From assembly GCF_023195515.1 (NCBI RefSeq), contig NZ_JALPKR020000002.1, positions 310,001 through 374,000 on the forward strand: DNA of 64,000 nucleotides, written 5' to 3'. The position numbers and the translations under genes were made by a program. The DNA comes from Variovorax sp. S12S4 (lineage in GTDB: Bacteria; Pseudomonadota; Gammaproteobacteria; Burkholderiales; Burkholderiaceae_C). This document shows positions 36,880 through 45,629 of this stretch, piece by piece. The notes beneath the pieces are model-generated. The model made no database searches and had not been told where the DNA came from. It saw only the letters and a program-made list of their open reading frames with translations. Numbering within the stretch: the stretch's first letter is position 1; each line of letters begins with the position of its first letter.

Positions 36880-37919
36880 GCGCGCCGCTCGAAAAGGTAA
36901 TGGCTCACCCACCACCGCTGGCCGCTCTCATAGCCGAAAAGCTCGGCCACCGACATGAAGAAGAGCCGCCAGCGCATCCACCACAGTTCGGCATCGGCGC
37001 CGTAGGTTCTTCTGAAGAGCGGAAACAGCATCATGCGGCGCCCGTCCATGTTGGTGAGCCACGCTTCAGCGGTGCGCTGGTAGTGCGTGCCGTCCCAGCG
37101 CCATTGGCGCAGCACCCGCAGGTCGTCCTGGCAGCGCAGCGCCAGGCTGTCGCCCGGCATCATCCCGCCGGAGAAAAAATGGCGGCTCATCCAGTCGCTC
37201 GCATCGCGTTCCTCGAAGGCGTAGGGCGCGTCGCGGTGCGCAAACACATGCATGAAGAAGCGGCCCTCGGGCCGCAGCCACCGCGCCACGTTGGCAAAGG
37301 CGCGCGGCCAGTTGCGCAGGTGCTCGAACATCTCGACCGAGACGATGCGGTCGAACCGGTCGGCCGTGTAGAACTCGTTGAAGTCGCGCGTGACGACGCG
37401 AACGTTGTGCAGCCCACGGCGCGTGGCCTCCACCTCGATGTACTCGCGCTGCGACTGCGAGTTGGACAGCGCCGTGATGCGGCTCGCGGGGTAGCGCTCG
37501 GCCATCCACAACGTGAGCGAACCCCAGCCGCAGCCGAGCTCGAGCACGTCCTGCCCGTCGCGCAGGTCCGCGCGCTCGCAGGTGGCCTCCAGCGCGGCCG
37601 ATTCGGCCTGCATCAAGGTCTTTGCGCCTTCGGGCCAGAAGCAGCTGCTGTACTTGCGGTGATGCCCCAGCACGGCGCCGAAGAAACCGGCCGGCACTTC
37701 GTAGTGCTGTTCGTTGGCTTTCTCGGGCAGGGGCGCCAGCGGTGCGGCGCTCATTTCGCGCAGAAACATTTCGGTGAGCTCGGCGGTTTCTTCCGCGGCG
37801 CCGCCTTCGAGCTCGGCCAGCCTGGCCCTGAGCAGGCGCCGGATGCCCAGCCGCACGAGAGTGTCGGGCACGAGGCCCCGCTCGACCGAGCGAATGGCGG
37901 CTTCAGTGGTTTGCGGCAT
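36876..37919 (-). CDS. Cfa-like SAM-dependent methyltransferase (copy 2, short form)
   Basis: 347 residues. The SAM motif is DVLELGCGWGSLTLWMAERYP and the Cfa-type lid and site are YSSCFWPEG, SVEMFEHLRNWPRAFANVARWL and HFFSGGMMPGDSL. It lacks the N-terminal lipid-binding extension seen in the first copy (433 residues), so it may use a different lipid or a soluble substrate. First gene of the minus-strand operon DUF2878-DUF1295-DUF6134-DUF2177, behind a promoter matching that of RpoE. Confidence 0.87.
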   Translation of the reverse strand: MPQTTEAAIRSVERGLVPDTLVRLGIRRLLRARLAELEGGAAEETAELTEMFLREMSAAPLAPLPEKANEQHYEVPAGFFGAVLGHHRKYSSCFWPEGAKTLMQAESAALEATCERADLRDGQDVLELGCGWGSLTLWMAERYPASRITALSNSQSQREYIEVEATRRGLHNVRVVTRDFNEFYTADRFDRIVSVEMFEHLRNWPRAFANVARWLRPEGRFFMHVFAHRDAPYAFEERDASDWMSRHFFSGGMMPGDSLALRCQDDLRVLRQWRWDGTHYQRTAEAWLTNMDGRRMMLFPLFRRTYGADAELWWMRWRLFFMSVAELFGYESGQRWWVSHYLFERRA

Positions 37920-37963
37920 GCGCGTGAAATCCTTGTTCGCGGCGGCGGAAAGTGCCGCCTGCC

Positions 37964-37993
37964 GCTATACGCGGGAATCCTCGGGTTGGATCT
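37964..37993 (-). promoter_or_regulatory. Putative ECF sigma promoter for the second methyltransferase operon
   Basis: On the minus strand, AGATCC (37993-37988) and TATAGC (37969-37964) with an 18-nt spacer ending GCG. It matches the spacing and shared bases of the two promoters around 33.05 kb. Transcription would start about 38 bp before the ATG at 37919. Confidence 0.6.
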
Positions 37994-38029
37994 GCAGCCG
38001 CGCGGGGAAACTGAAACAATGCAGCCACC

Positions 38030-39076
38030 ATGGACGGCCTCGATCTCATCAAAACATTCCGCGAAGTGGCGTTCCGGCGCAGCTTCTCCCGTGCAGCCAT
38101 TTCGCTGGGCATGTCGAAAGCCACGGTCAGCCGCTATGTGGCCGAGCTCGAAGAGCGCAGCGGCGTGCGGCTGCTCAACCGCTCCACCCGTTCGCTCAGC
38201 CTGACGGATGCGGGGCAGGTGCTGCTCGACCGCAGCGCCGAACTGGTGGCCATGGCCGAGAACACGCTGAACGACCTGCAGGCCCATGGCTCGCACCCGC
38301 GCGGGCGCCTGCGCATGAGCGCGCCGCACGGGCTGATTGCGGGCTGGCTGTCCGACGTGATTGCCGAATTCATCAAGCTCTACCCAGAGGTGTATGTGAG
38401 CCTGGTGTTCACCAACAGCGAGATCGACCTGATCGAGGAAGGCATCGACATTCACCTGACAGGCGGGCGCATCGACGACATGAACCTGATCGTGCGGCGG
38501 CTGGTGCCGTTCGACATGGTGGTGTGCGCAAGCCCCGGCTATTGGGCGCAGCGCGGCATTCCCAAGGTGCCCGAAGACTTGGCCCGCCACGACGTGCTGA
38601 GCTATTCGGCAAAGCCCACCACCCACCTGCCTTTCGAGACCAAGGGCAAGCCGGTCGAGGTGCAGGTGCACAGCCGCATGGAGGCCAACGACGCGGTTGC
38701 GCTCATCGAGCTGGCGCTGCGTGGCGCGGGCGTGGCCTATGTGCCCGAGCCGCTGGCGCAGTCGCACCTGGAGCGCGGCGCGCTGGTGCCGGTGCTGCGC
38801 GAGCACATGCCGAAGGACCATTGGCTTTACGCGGCCTATTCGCAGCGCCGGCACAACAGCGCCGCCATGCGCGCGATGCTCGACTTTCTCGAGCAGTCGA
38901 TGGGGCCGGCCGGCGAGCCGCCGGTGCTGCCGCCCATTCCGCCGCTGACGGCGGTGGTGCCGACCGCATGCAATCTTTCGGCGCCGCGCAAGGCTGCCGG
39001 CGCTCCCGCGCCTGTGGCCAAAAAGAACAAGTCGCCGGCCGAAGAAGAATTGCTGAACCCTTTCTTCGGACGCTGA
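38030..39076 (+). CDS. LysR-family transcriptional regulator
   Basis: 348 residues. The winged helix is FSRAAISLGMSKATVSRYVAEL with RSGVRLLNRSTRSLSLTDAG, and the effector domain of the CrgA/AaeR-like group follows (GRLRMSAPHGLIAGWL, VYVSLVFTNSEIDLIEEGIDI). The tail is about 40 residues longer than usual and rich in Pro, Ala and Lys. It is divergent from the methyltransferase operon; no binding site was recognised, and a link to that operon is only positional. Confidence 0.88.
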   Translation: MDGLDLIKTFREVAFRRSFSRAAISLGMSKATVSRYVAELEERSGVRLLNRSTRSLSLTDAGQVLLDRSAELVAMAENTLNDLQAHGSHPRGRLRMSAPHGLIAGWLSDVIAEFIKLYPEVYVSLVFTNSEIDLIEEGIDIHLTGGRIDDMNLIVRRLVPFDMVVCASPGYWAQRGIPKVPEDLARHDVLSYSAKPTTHLPFETKGKPVEVQVHSRMEANDAVALIELALRGAGVAYVPEPLAQSHLERGALVPVLREHMPKDHWLYAAYSQRRHNSAAMRAMLDFLEQSMGPAGEPPVLPPIPPLTAVVPTACNLSAPRKAAGAPAPVAKKNKSPAEEELLNPFFGR

Positions 39077-39130
39077 GCGGGCTGCAGTCGTGTTGCAATC
39101 GCATGTTTTCAACGTGCAGGCAGCCGACGC

Positions 39131-39616
39131 ATGACGACCTCTTCTTCCCCTTCGCCTTCTTCTTCCCTTCTGGTTCGCCCTCCGGTGCCGGAAGACTACG
39201 CCGGCTGGAAACCGCTATGGGACGGCTACAACGCCTTCTACGAGCGCGAGGGCCCCACGGCGCTGCCGGAAGAGATCACGCGGGTAACGTGGCAGCGCTT
39301 CTTCGACGCCTACGAGCCGGTGCATGCGCTGGTGGCCGAGCGCGATGGCCGGCTGGTGGGGCTGACGCACTACCTCTTTCACCGCAGCACCACGCGCATC
39401 GAGCCGAACTGCTACCTGCAGGACCTGTTCACGCTGCCTTCGGAACGCGGCCGCGGCGTGGGGCGCCAGCTGATCGAAGGCGTGTACGCGCATGTGAAGC
39501 GCGTGGGCGCGCACCGCGTGTACTGGCAGACGCACGTCACCAACACCGCGGGCCGCATGCTCTACGACAAGATGGCCTCGCACGACGGATTCATCGTGTA
39601 CGGCACGCTCGTCTGA
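39131..39616 (+). CDS. GNAT family N-acetyltransferase
   Basis: 161 residues. The acetyl-CoA pyrophosphate loop is LPSERGRGVGRQLIEGVY, preceded by CYLQDLFT and followed by VYWQTHVTNTAGRMLYDKM, a typical GNAT core. The substrate cannot be read from sequence. It stands 54 nt after the LysR gene on the same strand and may be co-transcribed. Confidence 0.88.
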   Translation: MTTSSSPSPSSSLLVRPPVPEDYAGWKPLWDGYNAFYEREGPTALPEEITRVTWQRFFDAYEPVHALVAERDGRLVGLTHYLFHRSTTRIEPNCYLQDLFTLPSERGRGVGRQLIEGVYAHVKRVGAHRVYWQTHVTNTAGRMLYDKMASHDGFIVYGTLV

Positions 39617-39627
39617 TCGCCTGAAAG

Positions 39628-39972
39628 TCAGTACTTGATGGTGACGCCGGCTTTCACGCCGTTGTTGTTCTTGCCGTCGCTCAGCACGCCGCCCGTGAGC
39701 GACACATTGCCGCCCGTGCTCGCACCCAGCGAGTAGGTCGGCCGCGGCGTGGAGGTGTCGGTGCCTATGTAGGTGCCGCTGCCGTCGGGCCGCTCCACGC
39801 CAATGGTGGCGCCCTTGGTGTAGGCCGAGGTTTCGGTGGGGTTGACGTTCGGCGCCACGTAGATGGTGCCCTTGTCGTCGCTGTCGACCGGCACCCTCAC
39901 GGGCTCCGCCGCTGCGGTAACGGCCGCGCACCACGCGGCCACGCTCACGCTTGCAAAGATCCATTTGCTCAT
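39628..39972 (-). CDS. Small exported protein of unknown function
   Basis: 114 residues with a signal peptide (MSKWIFASVSVAAWCAAVTAAA). The mature 90 residues are rich in Gly, Thr and Ser (ATIGVERPDGSGTYIG, LGASTGGNVSLTGGVLSDG) and end in GVKAGVTIKY, an aromatic C-terminal residue like a short outer-membrane strand. No family recognised. Convergent with the GNAT gene, 11 bp apart. Confidence 0.65.
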   Translation of the reverse strand: MSKWIFASVSVAAWCAAVTAAAEPVRVPVDSDDKGTIYVAPNVNPTETSAYTKGATIGVERPDGSGTYIGTDTSTPRPTYSLGASTGGNVSLTGGVLSDGKNNNGVKAGVTIKY

Positions 39973-40235
39973 GGCCCCATCCTGCGGGCTCGGCGGCGCC
40001 GCGCCTGTAGGACGAGAGGCAGGCCTGCCCGCATCGGCAGGCGATTTGTCATGGTTCGCACCAGCACGCGCGGGGCGTTTGTCTCCCCGGAAAAGGGGCG
40101 CACCGCTCATGTCCGCATGTGACGCAATTTTTACATTGGCTCCACGGCAAAAAAACGCTTGCAGTCCGGTCCGGACACCAGGCGACGCCTCCGTTGGCAG
40201 GTCAGCGGGGGAACACGCCGCCAAAAGGTAGAGCC

Positions 40236-43200
40236 ATGAACAGAATTTTTCGAACCCTCTGGAATCCTTCGCTCGGCGCATGGGTGGCGGCACCCGAAGT
40301 TTCGCGCGGCCACGCCCGGCCAGGCCGCGGCGGCGGCAATGTCGAAGGACGCAGCCGCGCAGGCCCGATGGCCGACCTCCGCCTGCACGCGATCGCCCTG
40401 TCTGTGCTGCTGCTGGGCGCAGCCCTGGCCCTGCCCGCGGGCGCGGCCGGCGGTACCGGTGGCCAGCCCGTGGGTGACACCACCCTGCACGCCGGCGACG
40501 GCGGCAGCGACGGCCAGGGCGGCACCGGCGGGCTCAACGACACCAGCGTCAACGCCCGCGGCGGCGATGGCGGCGCCTCCACCGAGAGCGGCCCCAGCGC
40601 CGGCAGCGCCGCCGACATCGGCAGCTTCGGCGGTGCCACTCCCGGCGCGGGCGGTGCCGCCGGTGCCTCCACCACCGAGCTCTCGCCCGGCGTGTGGCAG
40701 GGCGACGCCGGCATCGCCGGCCAATCGCAGACCGGCGACTTTGCCAATGGCAACGGCTATGGCGGCGGCGGCGGCGGCGGCCAGATCGGCAACGCCATGA
40801 GCCCCGCCACCACCGCGGCCAGCTTCTCCGCCACCGGCGGTGCGGGCGGCGCCGGCGGCCACGGCTACTGGGCCGCGGGCGGCGGCGGCGCAGGCGGCCA
40901 CGGCGCCACGCTGCTCGACCCCTGGCCGATGTCGCTGCCAGCGGCGTCTTCACCGGCGGCGCGGGCGGCGCGGGCGGCGATGCCTTCTCCCAGGCCGGCG
41001 GCGGCGGCAGCGGCGGCAGCGGGCTGTGGCTGCGCAGCGCCACCCCGGGCCTGACCTTGACCCACAGCGGCACCTCGGCGGGCGGGACTGGCGGCGCGGG
41101 CGGCTCGGAGCTGCTGCCGGCGCGCAGCAACGCCTCGGGCGGCGGTGGGGGCGCCGGCGGGGCCGGCCTCACGCTCGCGGGCAGCACCGCGCTGACAGTG
41201 ATCAACACCGGCCAGCTCCTGGGCGGTGCCGGGGGCGCGGGCGGCACCGGCGGCGGCGGGGCAGGCGGCACCGGCACCCCGGGCAACGGCGGCGACGGCG
41301 GGGCCGGGCTGGCCTCGGCCGGTGCGGGCGGCGTGATCGTCAACAGCGGCACCATCGCCGGCGGGGCGGGCGGTGCGGGCGGCGCCAGCAGCAACGGCGG
41401 GCCCGCAGGTCTTCCAGGAGCCGGCGGGGCCGGGATAACGGGCGCGGACCTGGATGTCACCCACAACGGCGGCACCCTGGCCGGCGGGCTGGGCGGCGAC
41501 GGCGTCACACGCGCGCCGGCGGTGGCGTTCACCGGCGGCAGCAGCAACCGCCTGGTGCTGAACGCGGGCGGCACGATGCTCGGTGCGGTGGCCATCGACA
41601 GCGGCGCGAGCGCGCGCCTCGTGGCGGGCGCGGACGGATTGGACCTGGGCAATGCGCTGCTGCTGGGCGGCACGGGCACCATCGACAGCAACGGCCATGG
41701 CCTGGGCTGGTCGGGCCCGATCTCGGGCGCGGGCGAGCTGGTGAAGGTGGGCGCGGGCACCTTGACCCTGAGCGGGGCGAACACGTACACGGGCGCCACC
41801 CGGGTGGCGGCGGGCAGCCTGCGCGCGGGGGCGGCAGGCACCTTCAGCAATGCGAGCGCGTTCACGGTGGACGCGGGGGCGGTGCTGGACCTGGCGGGGC
41901 ACAGCCAGACCATTGCGGGCATGGCCAGCGCGGGCACGGTGTCGCTGCTGAGCGGCTCGCCGGGGGCGACGCTGACGGTGCAGGGCCCCTGGGTGGGCAA
42001 TGGCGGCACGCTGCGCCTGGGCACGGCGCTGGGGGCAGCGGGAGCCTGAGCGACCGGCTGATCCTGAGCGGCTGCACGGCGATTGCCAGCGGCACGACGA
42101 ACATCCAGATCACCAACCTGGGCGGGCTGGGGGCGCTGACGGTGGGCAGCGGCATCGAGGTGGTGACGGCGATGAACGGGGCCACGACGACGGCGCAGAC
42201 CACGCGCGATGCGTTCCGCCTGGCCGGTGGCCATGTGGATGCGGGGGCCTACGAGTACCGGCTGCATGCGGCCGATGCCTCGGGGGCGGGGGAGAACTGG
42301 TATTTGCGGTCCGGCATCATCATTGCGCCACCGCCACCGCCACCGCCACCGCCACCGCCCCCTCCGCCTCCTCCTGCGCCTCCTGCGCCTCCTGCTCCCC
42401 CTGCGCCTCCGGGACCACCAGCGCCTGCACCTGCACCTGCACCTGCACCTGCGCCTGCACCTGCGCCTGCACCTGCACCTGCACCTGCACCTGCACCTGC
42501 GCCGGCACCGGCACCGGACGACGGCAACCCGCTGAGCGGCGACGGCGGCTCTCCCAACGCGCCGGCGGGCATCACGGTGCCCACCTACCGCGCCGAAGTG
42601 CCGCTCTACGCCGCGCTGCCCGAGCAGTTCCGCCAGTCCAACCTGGCCATGGTGGGCAACCTCCACCAGCGCGTGGGCGACGAGAACGCGGGCGGGGCCG
42701 GCATTGCCACGCCCAACCAGAGCCTGCGCCAGGGCTGGGCCCGCATCATCAGCATGGACCGCACCACGAGCCAGGGCGGCACCGTCAGCCCCACCAGCGA
42801 AGGGCGCCTCACGGGCTTCCAGGCCGGCAACGACCTGTGGGCCGATCCGAACTGGCGCGTCGGCATCTACATCGGCCAACTCGAGGACGATGTGCGCGTG
42901 AGCGGCTTTGCACGCGGCGTGCAGGGCTACGCGGCCGGCTCCAACGACCTGCGCAGCCAGTACCTGGGCGCCTATGCCACCTGGAAGAACGACAGCGGCC
43001 TGTACCTGGACGGCGTGCTGCAAGCGGGCCGCCACCGCTACACCGCGGCAACGGACCTGGGCGCCGCCAGTTCGGGCAAGGGCCGCAGCCTGCTGGCTTC
43101 CATCGAGGTGGGCCAGGCCTTCCGCATTTCACCGGAGTGGATCGTCGAGCCGCAGCTGCAACTGGTGCACCAGCGCGTGAGCCTGGACGACACCGGCATC

Positions 43201-43551
43201 GTCGGCGCCGTGGTGCAGCAGGACAGCCACAGCGGCTGGCTGGTGCGCGCCGGCGTGCGCATCAAGGGCGAGCTGACCACCGCCGCAGGGCCGCTGCAAC
43301 CTTATGCGCGGCTCAACGTTTATCGCAGCAGCAGCGGCACCGACGTGACGCGCTTCACAGGGCCCGCGGCCTACACCGACATTGCCAGCCGCACGGGCGG
43401 CACGAGCACCGAACTGGCGGCCGGCGCCACGCTGCGGCTGACCCAGAACATGAGCCTGTACGGAGAGCTGGGCAAGTACTGGGCGTCAGGCGGCGGGGCG
43501 CGCACGAAGAGCGGCGTGAACGGCAGCGTGGGCGTGAAGATCCGCTGGTAG
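40236..43551 (+). pseudogene. Autotransporter adhesin with ESPR signal and Gly/Ala-rich passenger; two frameshifts
   Basis: Adding one base at the C4 run 40919-40922 and one at the G5 run 42031-42035 joins three frames into about 1105 residues. It opens MNRIFRTLWNPSLGAWVAAPE, an extended signal peptide region used by type V secretion, then a hydrophobic signal (IALSVLLLGAALALPAGA). The passenger is made of GGAGGAGG-type repeats, then a parallel-helix end (GAGTLTLSGANTYTGATRVAAGSL). A Pro and Pro-Ala linker leads to the beta-barrel (about 42560-43551), whose last residues are GVKIRW with the terminal aromatic needed for outer-membrane insertion. Product: a surface protein, probably adhesive. 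Breaks at homopolymers suggest sequence error over decay. Confidence 0.8.
42328..42515 (+). repeat. Simple-sequence tracts coding the Pro and Pro-Ala linker
   Basis: A (CCACCG)n tract around 42330-42360, a CCTCCTGCG-type tract to about 42412, and a long (CCTGCA)n/(CCTGCG)n tract at about 42421-42500. They encode a polyproline then alternating Pro-Ala spacer. All periods are multiples of three, so length change would not break the frame but would vary linker length. Confidence 0.85.
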
Positions 43552-43575
43552 GGCTTGCCGACGCTCCTTTGGCCG

Positions 43576-44229
43576 TTATCGGGGAGAGACCACCACCGCA
43601 GCAGGCGCGTCGGGCATCGCCAACGGGTTGAGCCCCGGCTCCGCCACCCGCGTGAGCGTGTTGCGGTCGGTGTGATGGAAAGGCTCGGCCCGCCCCTGGA
43701 TCTGCATCACGGTGTCCTGGTCGTAGGACCAGGTGCCGTCGGCGTTGATGGTGACCGTGATGTTCCACGCGAGCGTGGTGAAGGCTTCTTCGATGAACGG
43801 GTTGGACACGATGCCGTTCACCAGGCTGCCGCGCTCGGCGCTGAGCGTGAAGCGCGTGTCGCCGGCCTTGGCATGGCCGCTTGCCATGGCCACCTGGCCG
43901 CGCGGAATGGCCAGCGTGTGCATCACCGTGCCGGTGGCCGGCTCCCAGAGCCAGTAGCCCACCTGGTCGTGGTACATCTTGGTGAGGCCGGGCTTGTGGA
44001 TGTAGGTGTGGTAGCGCAGGCCGTACAGCAGCTGCGGGCCGTTGGTCTGCGGATCGATGGGCTGCAGCTCGTAGCGCTCGACATAGACCTGCGTCTTGGG
44101 GCCTTCGCGCTTGGGCTTCACGTCCACGCCGCGGCTGCCCTCCCAGATGCCTGCCATGGCGCGCAGCGGCCCCAGGTTGGCAAGGGTGTCGGGGTCGGCA
44201 TTCGGCTCGGTGTAGATGTCTTCGGTCAT
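43576..44229 (-). CDS. Nitrobindin-like (FABP-fold) heme-binding beta-barrel protein
   Basis: 217 residues. The nitrobindin/FABP-like pattern is LRAMAGIWEGSRGVDV near the start, then VERYELQPI, LLYGLRYHTYI, VGYWLWEPATGTVMHTLAIPRG and a repeat of barrel strands to DQDTVMQIQGRAEPFHHTDRN. Relatives bind ferric heme and react with nitric oxide or peroxynitrite, but many bacterial members are untested. It has no signal peptide, so it should be cytoplasmic. Convergent with the autotransporter gene, 24 bp apart. Confidence 0.78.
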   Translation of the reverse strand: MTEDIYTEPNADPDTLANLGPLRAMAGIWEGSRGVDVKPKREGPKTQVYVERYELQPIDPQTNGPQLLYGLRYHTYIHKPGLTKMYHDQVGYWLWEPATGTVMHTLAIPRGQVAMASGHAKAGDTRFTLSAERGSLVNGIVSNPFIEEAFTTLAWNITVTINADGTWSYDQDTVMQIQGRAEPFHHTDRNTLTRVAEPGLNPLAMPDAPAAVVVSPR

Positions 44230-44295
44230 GGTGGGGCTGCGATCATGCGATCGCTTGGTGGGGTCTTGTTGAAATTCTGATGGAGCGGGCAGGCG

Positions 44296-45606
44296 CTAGT
44301 CGCCGTGCGCCGCCGACTTGTCGGGCGCGGCCAGCACGCGGTCGATGCGGCGGCCCTCGAGCGCGGCGATTTCGAAATGCCAGCCCGCGCATTCGATCAC
44401 CTCGCCCGCCTTGGGCAGATGGCCCGAAACGGCCATCAGCAAACCTGCCACGGTGTTGTAGCGCCCGCGCTCTTCGTCGGGCAGCTCGCGAATGCCGAGC
44501 CGCGCGCGCAGTTCCGAAACCGGCATCAGCCCGTCGAGCTCCCACACGCCATCGGGCCGCTCGCGGGCCCAGGCGTCGGTAAGGGTGCCGGGCTGCAGCT
44601 CGCCGGTGATGGCTTCGAGCATGTCGCGCGGCGTCATGAGGCCCTGCACCACGCCGTATTCGTCGACCACGAACACCAGCCGGCCGCCGCGCTCGCGGAA
44701 CTGCTCGAGCAGTTCCATGCCGGTAAGAGTCTCGGGCACGAACACGGCCGGAGCGGCCTCTTGCCCGAGCACGCCCGCGTGCTCGGTGCCCAGCCGCAGC
44801 AGATGCGCCACGCTGATCACGCCGACCACGTCGTCGAGCGAATTGCGGCACACCGGGTACCACGAATGCACGATGTTGAGCGCGCCCGCATCGGCCACCT
44901 TCTTCAGCGCCTGCGCCACGGTGTCCGACGCGTCGAGCCATTCGATGTCGGCGCGCGGAATCATCAGCGACGACAGGCGCCGGTCGTCCAGGTGGAATAC
45001 GTTGCGCACCATCTGGTGCTCGTGCTGCTCGATCACGCCGGCGTCCACGCCCTCTTCCAGGCTGGCGGAAATTTCTTCCTCGGTCATGGAGCGGGCGGCG
45101 TTGGCGTCGATGCGCAGCAGCTTCAGCACCGTGGCCGTGGCGCCCGCCAGCAGCCACACGAAGGGCTTGGCGCCCTTGGCCAGCCCGCGCATGGGGCGCG
45201 ACACCCAGCGCGCCACGGGCTCGGGGTAGAGCTGGCCGATGCGCTTGGGCACCAGCTCGCCGAAGATGATGGTGAAGAAAGTGATGCCGGTCACCACCAC
45301 CGCGGTGGAAACCACGCTGGCCGTGCCGCGGCCCATGCCCAGGGTTTCCATCCAGAGCGAGAGCGGCGCCGCGAAGGCGGCCTCGCCGACGATACCGCTG
45401 AGCATGCCGATCGACGTGATGCCGATCTGCACGGTCGAGAGGAAGTGGGTGGGTTCCTCCATCAACCGGAGCGCGGCTTCCGCGCCGGTATCTCCCGTCT
45501 CGGCCAGCGCGGCAAGGCGCGCGCGCCGGCTGGTTGAAAGGGCCATTTCGGACATTGCGAACAACGCATTCAGCGAAGTCAGCAAGGCCAGCAGGAGAAC
45601 ATCCAT
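44296..45606 (-). CDS. CorC/HlyC-type membrane protein (DUF21, tandem CBS, CorC_HlyC domain)
   Basis: 436 residues from MDVLLLALLTSLNALFAMSEMALSTSRR at 45606. The order is an N-terminal DUF21 membrane domain to about 190, two CBS domains at about 210-330 (SSLMIPRADIEWLDASD and VFVPETLTGMELLEQF), and a CorC_HlyC domain at the end (DGVWELDGLMPVSELRARLGI). Such proteins move or sense Mg2+/Co2+ or related ions; the older hemolysin label is misleading. The start lies 23 bp from the divergent apaH start. Confidence 0.88.
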   Translation of the reverse strand: MDVLLLALLTSLNALFAMSEMALSTSRRARLAALAETGDTGAEAALRLMEEPTHFLSTVQIGITSIGMLSGIVGEAAFAAPLSLWMETLGMGRGTASVVSTAVVVTGITFFTIIFGELVPKRIGQLYPEPVARWVSRPMRGLAKGAKPFVWLLAGATATVLKLLRIDANAARSMTEEEISASLEEGVDAGVIEQHEHQMVRNVFHLDDRRLSSLMIPRADIEWLDASDTVAQALKKVADAGALNIVHSWYPVCRNSLDDVVGVISVAHLLRLGTEHAGVLGQEAAPAVFVPETLTGMELLEQFRERGGRLVFVVDEYGVVQGLMTPRDMLEAITGELQPGTLTDAWARERPDGVWELDGLMPVSELRARLGIRELPDEERGRYNTVAGLLMAVSGHLPKAGEVIECAGWHFEIAALEGRRIDRVLAAPDKSAAHGD

Positions 45607-45629
45607 GAACAGGGGGTGAAAATAAGGAA

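Noticed and set aside
40236..41500. PE_PGRS-like protein, which would suggest mycobacterial DNA
   Set aside because: The ESPR signal, parallel-helix end and C-terminal barrel ending in Trp show a Gram-negative autotransporter; the likeness is only composition.
42328..42515. Short regular repeats that could be taken for a CRISPR array
   Set aside because: Period is 6-9 bp with no unique spacers, and the tract is in frame inside the autotransporter gene.
40549..43035. Long minus-strand open frame opposite the autotransporter
   Set aside because: It is the shadow of the repetitive Gly/Ala and Pro-Ala coding sequence, with poly-Arg and poly-Pro runs and no domain.
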